Below, piece by piece: positions 16,930 to 24,661 of a DNA stretch of 64,000 nt. Source of the stretch: Paenibacillus sp. FSL R7-0345 (GTDB lineage Bacteria > Bacillota > Bacilli > Paenibacillales > Paenibacillaceae); assembly GCF_038595055.1 (NCBI RefSeq), contig NZ_CP152002.1:3268501-3332500 (forward strand), in the 5' to 3' direction. Position 1 is the stretch's first letter; the number at the start of each line of letters is the position of its first letter. The position numbers were made by a program, and so were the translations under genes. The notes under the pieces are model-generated. The model searched no databases. It saw nothing but the letters and a program-made list of their open reading frames with translations, and was not told the DNA's origin.

Positions 16930-18120
16930 ATGAAAACATTGACATGCGTTGTTATCGGTGCCGGGTATGCGGGGATTCATGCAGTGAAGGAGGTCCGGAA
17001 ATGGTTCAAGGATCAGGCTGGGAAGTATCCGCTGCGGCTTGTCCTGATCGATAAAAATGCTTTCCATCTGCGTAAAGTATTAATGTTTAGACCGGCCGTT
17101 ACGAATGAAGAAATACGGATTCCGCTGACTAAGCTGTTTCCGGACGGTGTTGAACTGGTGCAGGCCATCGTCTCCAGCATCCGTGCGGAAGAAAAAAAGC
17201 TGATGTATGTGAATCCTTCGGGAGTGGAGCAGGAGATGAACTATGATGTGCTTGTTGTAGCAGCGGGCAGTGTGATCCGTCAGCCTGATCCTGAACAGGG
17301 CGGAATTCCGCTCACTTCACTGGAAAATGCTCAGAAAATCCGCAGCAAATGGCTTAGAAATCTGGAATTAGCCGCTGCTGAAATTGAACCGGGAGAACGC
17401 GATCGACTGCTGCAAATTGCCATTGCGGGAGCTGGAATCAGTGGTATGGAGACTGCGGCAGAGCTGGCTTATTACGCCCGCAAGGATGCGGAACGGCTGG
17501 GACTTGACCCTCAAGCTGTAAAGATCGACCTGTACAATGCAAATGAGCGTCTCTTTCCGGACGGTCCGGCCAAAGTAGGATTGAGACTGGAGCATATCCT
17601 CCGGGACATCGGTATAACTACTCTGCATAATAAACGTGTGATCAAAGAAGAGAATGGGGTATTATGGTTATCAGACGGTGAGCGCCGGCCTGCAGGTTTA
17701 TGCATCTGGACGCTCGGACTGCAGCCTAATCCTAGGATATCAGCAATCGGGGTGCCAGTAACGTCAGAAGGCTATGTACAGGTTGACGACAGTTACAGGG
17801 TAGCAGATATGCCGGGTGTATACAGTATCGGTGACTGTGCCAGAATTACAGACCCTGTAAGCGGCCATGTCGACGGCAAAACCTGCAAGGAAGCGATTCC
17901 CCAAGCGGCCCGGCTTGCCAAAATCATACTGGCAGATCTCGAGGGTCACCAGGCACCGGTCCATGAAAGCTATATGAATTTGTTCTGCATCGGACTAGGT
18001 CCCGATAAAGGCTTAACCTGGGTGAATAAATGGGGACTAGATTTTGTGATCACAGGGAAATTGAGCTGGAAAATTAAGAAATATACTTGGGATACAGCGA
18101 GCATGCTGACAACGACTTAA
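16930..18120 (+). CDS. NDH-2-like NAD(P)/FAD-dependent oxidoreductase, putative ECF41 target
   Basis: 396 aa from ATG 16930, with GAAGGAGTGG upstream. The FAD-binding Rossmann motif is VIGAGYAG, a second NAD(P) motif is IAGAGISGMETA, and the late FAD motif is VYSIGDCA. The layout is that of type II NADH dehydrogenase relatives. The C-terminus lacks an obvious amphipathic membrane helix, so the electron acceptor is unclear. ECF41 clusters typically carry a carboxymuconolactone decarboxylase, an oxidoreductase or an epimerase next to the sigma gene, and this oxidoreductase fills that place. It is preceded by an ECF41-type promoter and followed 25 bp later by the sigma factor. Confidence 0.9.
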   Translation: MKTLTCVVIGAGYAGIHAVKEVRKWFKDQAGKYPLRLVLIDKNAFHLRKVLMFRPAVTNEEIRIPLTKLFPDGVELVQAIVSSIRAEEKKLMYVNPSGVEQEMNYDVLVVAAGSVIRQPDPEQGGIPLTSLENAQKIRSKWLRNLELAAAEIEPGERDRLLQIAIAGAGISGMETAAELAYYARKDAERLGLDPQAVKIDLYNANERLFPDGPAKVGLRLEHILRDIGITTLHNKRVIKEENGVLWLSDGERRPAGLCIWTLGLQPNPRISAIGVPVTSEGYVQVDDSYRVADMPGVYSIGDCARITDPVSGHVDGKTCKEAIPQAARLAKIILADLEGHQAPVHESYMNLFCIGLGPDKGLTWVNKWGLDFVITGKLSWKIKKYTWDTASMLTTT

Positions 18121-18144
18121 CAGATATAAATTCAGAAAAAGGGG

Positions 18145-19038
18145 GTGGTGGAAATAGAGGAATTATACAGTCAGTACAAAAAGTTAATGCTCATGCTGGC
18201 TTATCAAATGACGGGTACATGGTCCGATGCGGAAGACGCCGTGCAAGACGTTTTTCTCAAAGTCTACAATGTGAACCCGGCTGGCCTGGCCGAAGAGCCA
18301 AAGGCGTATTTGTGTAAAATGGTCGTAAACCGCTGCCGGGACCTGTATAAATCGGCTCGCAGACGGAGGGAATATTATGTCGGTGAGTGGCTCCCCGAAC
18401 CCATCCCCACTGCGGAGTCGGATCCGCTCCATTTCATAGTCCGCGATGAGCTGCTGTCCTATGCGGTTCTGATCATGCTGGAGAAGCTGTCACCGGCAGA
18501 ACGTGCGGTATTCGTTTTGCGTGAGGCTCTCGGTATCGAGTACGGCGGAATCGCCGAGATTCTCGGTAAAAGTGAGGTGAGCTGCCGGAAGCTGTTTAGC
18601 CGCGCAAAGGGGAAAATGGGTATCAGTGCTGAGGAACCTGATATTGCCGAAAGCGATCAAGAGATGTGGGTTCGCCGGTTCCTGTCCGCACTTGCGCAGG
18701 ATAACACAGAGCAGGTCATTTCCATGCTCGCTGATGATGTCGTCCTCATTTCCGATGGGGGAGGCAAAGTATTCGCCGCCGTCCGACCGATCTCCCAGCG
18801 CGATGCCGTGTCCAAATTTCTGTTTGGATCTTTCCATAAATTGTACCAGCAAGCGGAAGTACAGATCGAAATCAGCAGGATCAACGGCCAGACCGGGATC
18901 ATTTTCCGTGTGGGAGAGCAGGTCGATTCTGTGGCGCTGTTTCATAGCAGCGGACATTTAATCCGCAGCATTTATCTGATCCGTAATCCGGATAAACTTG
19001 GGCATTTTAATCCTTCAAAATCGTCGGAAGGGAGATAG
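18145..19038 (+). CDS. ECF41-family RNA polymerase sigma factor with C-terminal SnoaL-like domain
   Basis: 297 aa from GTG 18145 (GTG 18148 is an alternative) after an AAAAAGGGGG site. Sigma-2 is at about residues 5-70 (DAEDAVQDVFLKVYN) and sigma-4 at about 110-165 (LSPAERAVFVLREALG). The linker carries WLPEP. The fused SnoaL/NTF2-like extension (about 175-297) has DGGGK and NPDKL. WLPEP, DGGGK and NPDKL are the hallmarks of group ECF41, in which the extension replaces an anti-sigma factor and tunes activity in cis. No anti-sigma gene is adjacent. It sits in a three-gene cluster behind a TGTCACA-N16-CGTT promoter. Confidence 0.95.
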   Translation: MVEIEELYSQYKKLMLMLAYQMTGTWSDAEDAVQDVFLKVYNVNPAGLAEEPKAYLCKMVVNRCRDLYKSARRRREYYVGEWLPEPIPTAESDPLHFIVRDELLSYAVLIMLEKLSPAERAVFVLREALGIEYGGIAEILGKSEVSCRKLFSRAKGKMGISAEEPDIAESDQEMWVRRFLSALAQDNTEQVISMLADDVVLISDGGGKVFAAVRPISQRDAVSKFLFGSFHKLYQQAEVQIEISRINGQTGIIFRVGEQVDSVALFHSSGHLIRSIYLIRNPDKLGHFNPSKSSEGR

Positions 19039-19040
19039 AT

Positions 19041-19253
19041 ATGGAGAATCCAGCAAACAATCTTACAGAAGACAAAAAAGCTGAACTAATAGATAAATAT
19101 GGTCTTTCGGCTGAACCTGATCCGTCAAAAAATCCGCTGTTCCAGGGTGACTTCGGCTTTTCTGTTAACTTTCCAGTGCTGATTGCAGCTAGTATTCTTT
19201 TGTTGGCGGCGGGCATTCTGGTATATGTTTTGATAAGAAAAAGAAAGGCCTAA
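19041..19253 (+). CDS. Small single-pass membrane protein in the ECF41 operon
   Basis: 70 aa. ATG 19041 begins 2 bp after the sigma factor stop, with GGAAGGGAGA upstream, so the genes are almost certainly co-transcribed. A hydrophilic N-terminus (LTEDKKAELIDKYGLS) is followed by one membrane helix (about residues 43-64) and a basic end RKRKA, giving an N-outside, C-inside topology by the positive-inside rule. It has no recognised domain and no anti-sigma zinc motif. Its place in the operon suggests a role in the same response, but that is inference. Confidence 0.7.
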   Translation: MENPANNLTEDKKAELIDKYGLSAEPDPSKNPLFQGDFGFSVNFPVLIAASILLLAAGILVYVLIRKRKA

Positions 19254-19322
19254 ACAGTACACCATTCGAATCCATTATTTGTTTTGAGATTATTTATACT
19301 GTGGTGAGGTGTCAGCTGGCTT

Positions 19323-21446
19323 ATGGCTAATGATCAATCTTATACAATCGGGCATGTGTCACGGATATGCGGGGTTTCCGTCCAGACCTTGCGGTATTAT
19401 GACAACGTCGGGCTGCTAAGTCCGGGCCGATGCAGGGCGATTGAAGTGAACAATACTATCGGAGGTGTACAGCCAGTACTAATGACAAAGAATATAACAA
19501 TCGGTCTGCTAGCTCACGTCGATGCCGGGAAGACCACTTTCGCCGAGCAGCTGCTCTACCATACGGAAGCGATCCGCAGCCGGGGCAGAGTAGACCATAA
19601 GGATACTTTTCTGGATACCCATGAGATTGAAAAAGCGCGCGGGATCACCGTATTCGCCGATCAGGCAGAATTTAGCTACGGGGATTCACGTTATTTTCTG
19701 CTGGATACTCCCGGCCACGTCGACTTTTCGCCGGAGATGGAGCGGGTGCTGCAAATTCTTGATTATGCAGTTGTGATTGTAAGTGCCGTAGAAGGAGTAG
19801 AGGGGCATACGGAGACGGTCTGGCAGCTGCTGCGATCATACGAGATTCCAACCTTCTTTTTTATCAATAAAATAGACCGGACCGGCGCTGATCCGCAGCG
19901 TGTTCTAAGTGAGATCCGCGAGCTGCTCAGCAGCGATGCCGTTATGCTGCCGGAGCTTGCAGCTGGCGGTGTGGACGATGAGCTGTGTTCTTTTTTGGCG
20001 GAACGGGATGAAGCGCTGTTTGAGGCTTATCTGGGCGGAAGCTTGGACGGGCCTGCGTGGGTGGATGCACTGATTAGGCTGGTCCGGCAGGGGAAAGTCT
20101 TTCCTTGTATGGCAGGCTCAGCTCTGCTTGATGAAGGGATCGGCAGCTTCCTGGAAAATCTGGATACACTCGCGGTAACGGACTATGATCACCGGCTGCC
20201 TTTTGCCGGAAGGGTCTACAAGATCCGCTATGATGAAAAGGGTACAAGGATTACTTATATTAAAGCGCTGCAGGGTGTGCTGAAAGCACGGGAAGAATTG
20301 GCGTACGGTCCGGAGGAAAAACGCATCTCAGAACGGATTACCGGCATCCGCCGGGTGAACGGGGCAAAGACGGCAGCAGCTGACTGGGGTGCGGCGGGTG
20401 AATTGTTTGCCGTCACCGGCCTGACAGCTGCCGGCCCGGGCGAAGGCGTCGGAGAGCTAAGGGATATCGTGGGCAGCGGGCTTGTCCCCGCACTTAAATC
20501 CAAAGTCAGCTTTGAACCGCCGGTACATTTGAAAGAAGTGCTGCAGGCGTTTCAGCAGTTGGGCGCAGAAGATCCGTCGCTGAATGTAAGCTGGGATGAA
20601 ACGCTCCAGGAGCTCCAGATTCAGGTGATGGGGCAGATCCAGCTGGAGGTGCTGGTGCAGGTGCTGCGTGAGCGGTTCCGTATTCCGGTGACTTTTGGTG
20701 ACCCGGAGATTTTGTATATGGAGACGATTAGTAACATAGTCTATGGCTGCGGGCATTTTGAGCCGCTCGGCCACTATGCCGAGGTACACTTGAAGCTTGA
20801 ACCGGGTGAACGGGGCAGCGGCGTAATGGTACATAATAAGTGTCACCCGGATCATCTGGCTGTGGGCTACCAGAATCAGATTGTTCAGGTGCTGCTGGAA
20901 AAAGGGCATCACGGCCTGCTGACAGGTTCACCATTGACCGATGTGCAGATTACGCTGTTAAGCGGTAGAGCTCATAACAAGCATACGTCGGGCGGAGATT
21001 TCCGGGAGGCTGCCCTGCGCGCATTGCGTCAGGGTCTGGAGCAGGCGGAGAATGTGCTGCTTGAGCCGTTTTATGATTTCAAAATCAGAATTCATGCCGA
21101 CGATATTGGTAAGGTAATGTCGGATATCCAGCAGGCGAGCGGCAGCTTTGCTGCACCGGAAATAAATGGGGAAACAGCGGTACTTACCGGAACAGTGCCG
21201 GTTGCCACCTTCATGAATTATCCGGTGAGGCTGGCGTCCATGACACAAGGCAAAGGAGCCTTGTCCCTGCGGGCCGGCGGATATCAAACCTGTCACCAGT
21301 CCGGACAGATCATCAGCATGAAGCAGTATGATAAAAATGCCGATCCGGCCTACCAGTCGGCTTCGATTTTTTGTGCAAAAGGGCAGGCGTATCCGGTTCC
21401 CTGGGACGAGGCGGCCGGGCATATGCATGTCAAGCTGGAGCACTGA
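19323..21446 (+). CDS. Tet(M)/Tet(O)-like ribosomal protection GTPase with an in-frame N-terminal MerR helix-turn-helix
   Basis: 707 aa from ATG 19323. Residues 6-37 (IGHVSRICGVSVQTLRYYDN, then VGLLSP) are a MerR-type helix-turn-helix that stops at the wing. From residue 54 (ATG 19482, GGAGGTG 14 nt upstream) the protein is a full EF-G-like ribosomal protection factor: AHVDAGKTT (G1), DTPGHVDF (G3), NKID (G4), and C-terminal domains ending MTQGKGALSLRAGGY. This family releases tetracycline from the ribosome or acts as a paralogous elongation factor. Translation may start at 19482, leaving the MerR part as a remnant, or the fusion may be real. Whether it gives resistance is not visible. Confidence 0.85.
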   Translation: MANDQSYTIGHVSRICGVSVQTLRYYDNVGLLSPGRCRAIEVNNTIGGVQPVLMTKNITIGLLAHVDAGKTTFAEQLLYHTEAIRSRGRVDHKDTFLDTHEIEKARGITVFADQAEFSYGDSRYFLLDTPGHVDFSPEMERVLQILDYAVVIVSAVEGVEGHTETVWQLLRSYEIPTFFFINKIDRTGADPQRVLSEIRELLSSDAVMLPELAAGGVDDELCSFLAERDEALFEAYLGGSLDGPAWVDALIRLVRQGKVFPCMAGSALLDEGIGSFLENLDTLAVTDYDHRLPFAGRVYKIRYDEKGTRITYIKALQGVLKAREELAYGPEEKRISERITGIRRVNGAKTAAADWGAAGELFAVTGLTAAGPGEGVGELRDIVGSGLVPALKSKVSFEPPVHLKEVLQAFQQLGAEDPSLNVSWDETLQELQIQVMGQIQLEVLVQVLRERFRIPVTFGDPEILYMETISNIVYGCGHFEPLGHYAEVHLKLEPGERGSGVMVHNKCHPDHLAVGYQNQIVQVLLEKGHHGLLTGSPLTDVQITLLSGRAHNKHTSGGDFREAALRALRQGLEQAENVLLEPFYDFKIRIHADDIGKVMSDIQQASGSFAAPEINGETAVLTGTVPVATFMNYPVRLASMTQGKGALSLRAGGYQTCHQSGQIISMKQYDKNADPAYQSASIFCAKGQAYPVPWDEAAGHMHVKLEH

Positions 21447-21469
21447 GACATTTACGGAGAGGTCTGTGT

Positions 21470-21511
21470 AGGACATATGTCCTTTAAGGAGCGGCGGATA
21501 TGGCTTTTAAT
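21470..21511 (+). promoter_or_regulatory. Palindromic activator-type site plus minus-10 box before the NUDIX gene
   Basis: Perfect palindrome AGGACATATGTCCT at 21470-21483, 22 bp, then TTTAAT at 21506-21511. If TTTAAT is the minus 10, the palindrome is centred at about -41.5, the position used by class II activators such as Crp/Fnr proteins. The same layout occurs at 22047-22088. Confidence 0.6.
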
Positions 21512-21551
21512 AGGTTAAAAGCAAATGTTCAGAAATCTGAGGAGGATAACC

Positions 21552-21956
21552 ATGTCAGCAACAACGATAGACAAGATTGCCTTGATTCACATTGTAGACG
21601 GGAGGGTGCTGGGGGCACGTTCTCACGGTAAGGACACTTATTATTTTCCGGGAGGCAAACGGGAAGCGGGCGAGACGGACAACGAAACGCTAATCCGTGA
21701 GATTGAAGAGGAACTAACGGTACAGATTATACCGGAGAGCATCGCACAGTTTGGCACATTTGCGGCTGAGGCACACGGCAAAGAAGCTGGTGTGCAGGTG
21801 CAGATGACTTGCCTGACTGCTGATTATAAAGGTACTCTTGCGCCGGCTGCGGAAATTGCTGAGCTGGCCTGGCTTACCTTTGCAGACAGAGAGCGGGTGT
21901 CGGCGGTCAGCAGGCTGATTTTTGACCGGCTGTATGAGATGAAGCTGTTAGACTAA
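21552..21956 (+). CDS. NUDIX hydrolase
   Basis: 134 aa from ATG 21552, which has GAGGAGGATAACC upstream; earlier in-frame codons lack a ribosome site. The Nudix box reads GGKREAGETDNETLIREIEE followed by ELTV, with all metal-binding acids present. The N-terminal KIALIHIVDGRVLGARSHGK and a C-terminal LAWLTFADRERVS resemble small MutT-like enzymes. It is preceded by a palindromic promoter shared with the transporter pair downstream, so it may belong to the same regulon. Substrate unknown. Confidence 0.9.
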   Translation: MSATTIDKIALIHIVDGRVLGARSHGKDTYYFPGGKREAGETDNETLIREIEEELTVQIIPESIAQFGTFAAEAHGKEAGVQVQMTCLTADYKGTLAPAAEIAELAWLTFADRERVSAVSRLIFDRLYEMKLLD

Positions 21957-21973
21957 TGTAGTTTGTGTATTTT

Positions 21974-22019
21974 TAGCCCGTTTTAGCCTCCTTGGTTGAG
22001 GTTGAAGCGGGCTTTTTGG
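21974..22019 (+). terminator. Rho-independent terminator after the NUDIX gene
   Basis: AGCCCGTTTTAGCCTC / GAGGTTGAAGCGGGCT stem followed by TTTTTGG. Confidence 0.85.
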
Positions 22020-22046
22020 TGCAATGCTAAGGGGAAATTATAATTT

Positions 22047-22088
22047 AGGACATATGTCCTTCACGGATAACGCCGGATGTCATTTAAT
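22047..22088 (+). promoter_or_regulatory. Second palindromic activator-type site plus minus-10 box, before the DMT pair
   Basis: AGGACATATGTCCT at 22047-22060, 22 bp, TTTAAT at 22083-22088: the same palindrome, spacing and minus 10 as at 21470. The spacer sequences between them are unrelated, which argues that the layout is selected rather than copied. Confidence 0.65.
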
Positions 22089-22121
22089 TAAGTCAGAGAT
22101 CACATAGAGGAGAGAGAAGAG

Positions 22122-22547
22122 ATGAAGGGGATTATTTTTGCCTTTATAGGCGGGGCATGTATTACGCTGCAGGGGGTCGCCAACGCAAGGATCAGCCAGG
22201 ACATTGGCACATGGCAGGCAGCAACTATAACACAATTAACCGGTTTTATTATGGCTTTGGCTATTCTGCTTTTTGTACGCGACGGGAAGAAGCAGGGCTT
22301 CAAAAAAGTAAATCCGCTCTACCTGACCGGAGGCGCACTGGCTGCGTTCATTATTTTCAGTGAGGTAACGGCTATTCAGCATGTCGGGGTTACGCTGACT
22401 ATATCCGCACTGCTGATTGCCCAGCTGTTCATGACTTTTATGATCGACAGCAACGGCTGGTTCGGGGTAGTGAAGCAAAAAATGCGCCTCCCGCAGTTTA
22501 TCGGCATCGGAATGATGATTGCCGGCGTGCTGATTCTTAAACTTTAA
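22122..22547 (+). CDS. DMT-superfamily transporter subunit, DUF606 (YdcZ-like)
   Basis: 141 aa with four or five hydrophobic helices. The opening GIIFAFIGGACITLQGVANA is the DUF606 start, with small residues and the LQ-x2-xN pattern, and the ending MMIAGVLILKL is also typical. Proteins of this half-size work as homodimers or with a partner. The next gene, 25 bp downstream, encodes a second DUF606 protein, so a heterodimeric small-molecule exporter is likely. ATG 22122 has GAGGAGAGAGAAGAG upstream. Confidence 0.88.
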   Translation: MKGIIFAFIGGACITLQGVANARISQDIGTWQAATITQLTGFIMALAILLFVRDGKKQGFKKVNPLYLTGGALAAFIIFSEVTAIQHVGVTLTISALLIAQLFMTFMIDSNGWFGVVKQKMRLPQFIGIGMMIAGVLILKL

Positions 22548-22571
22548 TGTACAGCGAAGGAGATAACTTTT

Positions 22572-23075
22572 ATGATAACGGGTATTATATTGGCATTAAT
22601 CGCCGGGGCGCTTGTGGGTCTGCAGAATATCTTTAACAGTAAAGTCAATGAGCATACCGGCTCCTGGTCGACAACGACGCTTGTGCTCGGCATGGGCTTT
22701 ATCGCGTCACTTATTATGGGGCTGATTACTCAAGGGACGGGGATGTTTACGCTCCAGCATATGCAGTCATGGTACTGGTTCAGCGGAGTAATCGGCGTTG
22801 GCGTGGTAATCTGTCTGGTGCAGGCCACGAAGCTGCTGGGAGCGACGTTTGCGATTTCAATCGTACTGACCTCGCAGCTGGGATTCGCGCTTCTGTGGGA
22901 TTCACTCGGCTGGATGGGATTGGAAAAGGTTCCGTTTAGTTTCAACCAGCTAATCGGCGTGCTGGTCATCGTTGGCGGGATTCTCGTCTTTAAGCTTGGC
23001 GGAAGAGGAGAGAAGGGCGGGCAGGCAACTGCTGCGGCGGACAAAAAACGCCAGACTGTGCTGGGTACGAAATAA
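22572..23075 (+). CDS. DMT-superfamily transporter subunit, DUF606 (YdcZ-like), second partner
   Basis: 167 aa. GIILALIAGALVGLQNIFNS at the start repeats the DUF606 pattern of the gene upstream, with SKVNEHTGSW at the end of helix 1. It has five hydrophobic helices and a charged C-terminal tail (GGRGEKGG to the end) absent from the partner. The close spacing and paralogy suggest that the two form a paired transporter similar to EmrE-like small multidrug pairs in arrangement. The substrate is unknown. Translation starts at ATG 22572 after GAAGGAGATAAC. Confidence 0.88.
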   Translation: MITGIILALIAGALVGLQNIFNSKVNEHTGSWSTTTLVLGMGFIASLIMGLITQGTGMFTLQHMQSWYWFSGVIGVGVVICLVQATKLLGATFAISIVLTSQLGFALLWDSLGWMGLEKVPFSFNQLIGVLVIVGGILVFKLGGRGEKGGQATAAADKKRQTVLGTK

Positions 23076-23078
23076 ATA

Positions 23079-23118
23079 GAGGCCGGAGCTTCCAGGGATG
23101 GGAGCTCCGGCCTTTTAA
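23079..23118 (+). terminator. Rho-independent terminator after the DMT pair
   Basis: AGGCCGGAGCT / AGCTCCGGCCT perfect 11-bp stem followed by TTTAATTAT. Confidence 0.85.
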
Positions 23119-23191
23119 TTATGGGGAGGCTAAAGCGATTCCCCACCATTTTGATCCGCCCGCCATTTGCCCGCTTTTCTGCCTCGTCTCA

Positions 23192-23503
23192 GGCCAAAAG
23201 TAGGCCGGGATGACCGGAGTAAAGGGAAAAATCCCATTATTCGGGCCAAAAGTAGGCCGGGATGACCGAAGTAAAGGGAAAAATACCATTATTCGGACCA
23301 AAAGTAGGCCGGGATGACCGAAATAAAGGGAAAAATACCACTATTCGGGCCAAAAGTAGGCCGGGATAACCGAAATAAAGGGAAAAAACCCACTATTCGG
23401 GCCAAAAGTAGGCCGGGATGACCGGAGTAAAGGGAAAAATCCCATTACTCAGGCTAAAAGAGGGCGGGAATACTCGGCATAGAGGAGAAATCCCGCTAAT
23501 CCT
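23192..23503. repeat. Tandem array of 52-bp repeats (array A)
   Basis: Five good units and one decayed unit, each exactly 52 bp apart (CCAAAAGTAGGCC boxes at 23194, 23246, 23298, 23350 and 23402, decayed at 23454). The core is GGGAAAAATCCCATTATTCG, containing the inverted repeat GGGA-N4-TCCC. Because 52 is not a multiple of three, no reading frame is kept and the array is not coding. It lies between a terminator and the 3' end of the TrpD2-like gene. No spacers are present. The same period and core return in the array at 62400-63015. From 23119 to 23191 and 23504 to 23593 nothing else is evident. Confidence 0.9.
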
Positions 23504-23593
23504 TGCCATCTCCCTGCACGCATCCTGCTTTTCAGCCATCTCACCCGGCTAGTCTCCAATCCAGCTGCCCGCCAATCCGCCCGCCAAGTAAGC

Positions 23594-24649
23594 CTACACC
23601 AGCCCGACCCGGCCCGCAGACGGCGCCTTGCTGCCAAGCAGCGCACTCCTCCACTGCTCATATACCGCCCAGGCCTTACCGTTGTCGAGGAGATGCTTGC
23701 AGGTGTACACGCCTTCCTCAAGTGAACCGGCTTTGCCGGCCAGGTGCAGCCGGGCCCCGCCGTTCAGCAGGGTCTGGTTGTAAAAGGCCATATGGCCGCC
23801 ACCCTGCAGCACCGTTTCCGCGGTCCGCAGCTGAAGCTCCGGCGTCCAGTCCAGCTCAGGCACTTCCGTCTCAAGACCCAGCAGGTCCGGGTCGATAATG
23901 TCGAGCTGCGCCTGGCCGTCAGCTATGGTGTACACGCGGTTTGGGCGGTCAATGAACAGATCCTCGGAGCCTTCAACGCCCTGGACAACCAGGCCTTTTT
24001 GGTAACCAAGCTTGATGATCAGTCTAGAAATACGGTCAAATACGGTATTATGGTAGATACCAAAGACAATGTAGGGTGAGCAGGAGTAGTCGATCAGCTT
24101 CTCGGCGGTATTCAGAATTGTCCGCATGCCGATATCCTCTCTTAACGGCCGGAGTGCTCCAAGCGGCGGGCACCACTGATCCGCCTGGGCGAACAGCACA
24201 CCGCTATCTGCTGCCGCCGCAACAGTGTCATCCCGCGAGAGCCCGGCAACACGGACGCCAGATGCTTCAATAATATCCTGCAGCGTAATGCCCCATTTCG
24301 GCGGAAGCGGCGCTGCTCCGTGCAGAGTAACAGGTACACCCGCCGCAGCCAGCAGAAATGCTGTCGGGAAGGTAGCAATGAAGGAATCCCTCCGGCCGTC
24401 ATACGGTCCGGCGCAGTCCAGTCCTTGCTGCACAGGCTCGCGGCGGGCATATTTGCGGCACACCGCGACAAAAGCCTCCAGCTCCTCAATACTCTCCAGC
24501 TTGATCCGCTCGGCAATCAGAAAAGCGCCGATCTGCACGGGCGATGCGGTCTGGCAGAGAATCGCTTCAGCTGCCGCCTGCGCTTCGTCATAGCTCAAAT
24601 CGCGGGCGCCGCGCTTGCCTCTGGCTACTTCTTTTAACAGGTTGATCAT
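23594..24649 (-). CDS. TrpD2/YbiB-like member of the anthranilate phosphoribosyltransferase fold
   Basis: 351 aa from ATG 24649 with AAGGAGAA upstream. The helical N-terminus (SYDEAQAAAEAIL) and the central domain follow anthranilate phosphoribosyltransferase. The PRPP loop GTGGD is replaced by AGPYDGRRDSF, and KHGN by LHGA, the same type of change seen in TrpD2/YbiB proteins, which bind nucleic acid and lack TrpD activity. It is therefore probably not a tryptophan enzyme. It lies 12 bp after an ANTAR regulator and in the same transcript, divergent from the nitrite reductase operon, so a nitrogen-linked role is inferred. Confidence 0.85.
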   Translation of the reverse strand: MINLLKEVARGKRGARDLSYDEAQAAAEAILCQTASPVQIGAFLIAERIKLESIEELEAFVAVCRKYARREPVQQGLDCAGPYDGRRDSFIATFPTAFLLAAAGVPVTLHGAAPLPPKWGITLQDIIEASGVRVAGLSRDDTVAAAADSGVLFAQADQWCPPLGALRPLREDIGMRTILNTAEKLIDYSCSPYIVFGIYHNTVFDRISRLIIKLGYQKGLVVQGVEGSEDLFIDRPNRVYTIADGQAQLDIIDPDLLGLETEVPELDWTPELQLRTAETVLQGGGHMAFYNQTLLNGGARLHLAGKAGSLEEGVYTCKHLLDNGKAWAVYEQWRSALLGSKAPSAGRVGLV

Positions 24650-24661
24650 ATCGGATTCTCC

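Noticed and set aside
23119-23301. Minus-strand ORF of about 60 codons across repeat array A
   Set aside because: It arises from the repeats (PTFGPNNG-type echoes), has no ribosome site, and the 52-bp period shifts the frame each unit.
23192-23503. CRISPR array
   Set aside because: Units are contiguous 52-bp copies without unique spacers and no cas gene is near; the same holds for 62400-63015.
23594-24649. Bona fide anthranilate phosphoribosyltransferase (trpD)
   Set aside because: The PRPP-binding GTGGD and KHGN motifs are replaced as in TrpD2/YbiB, and no trp genes are nearby.
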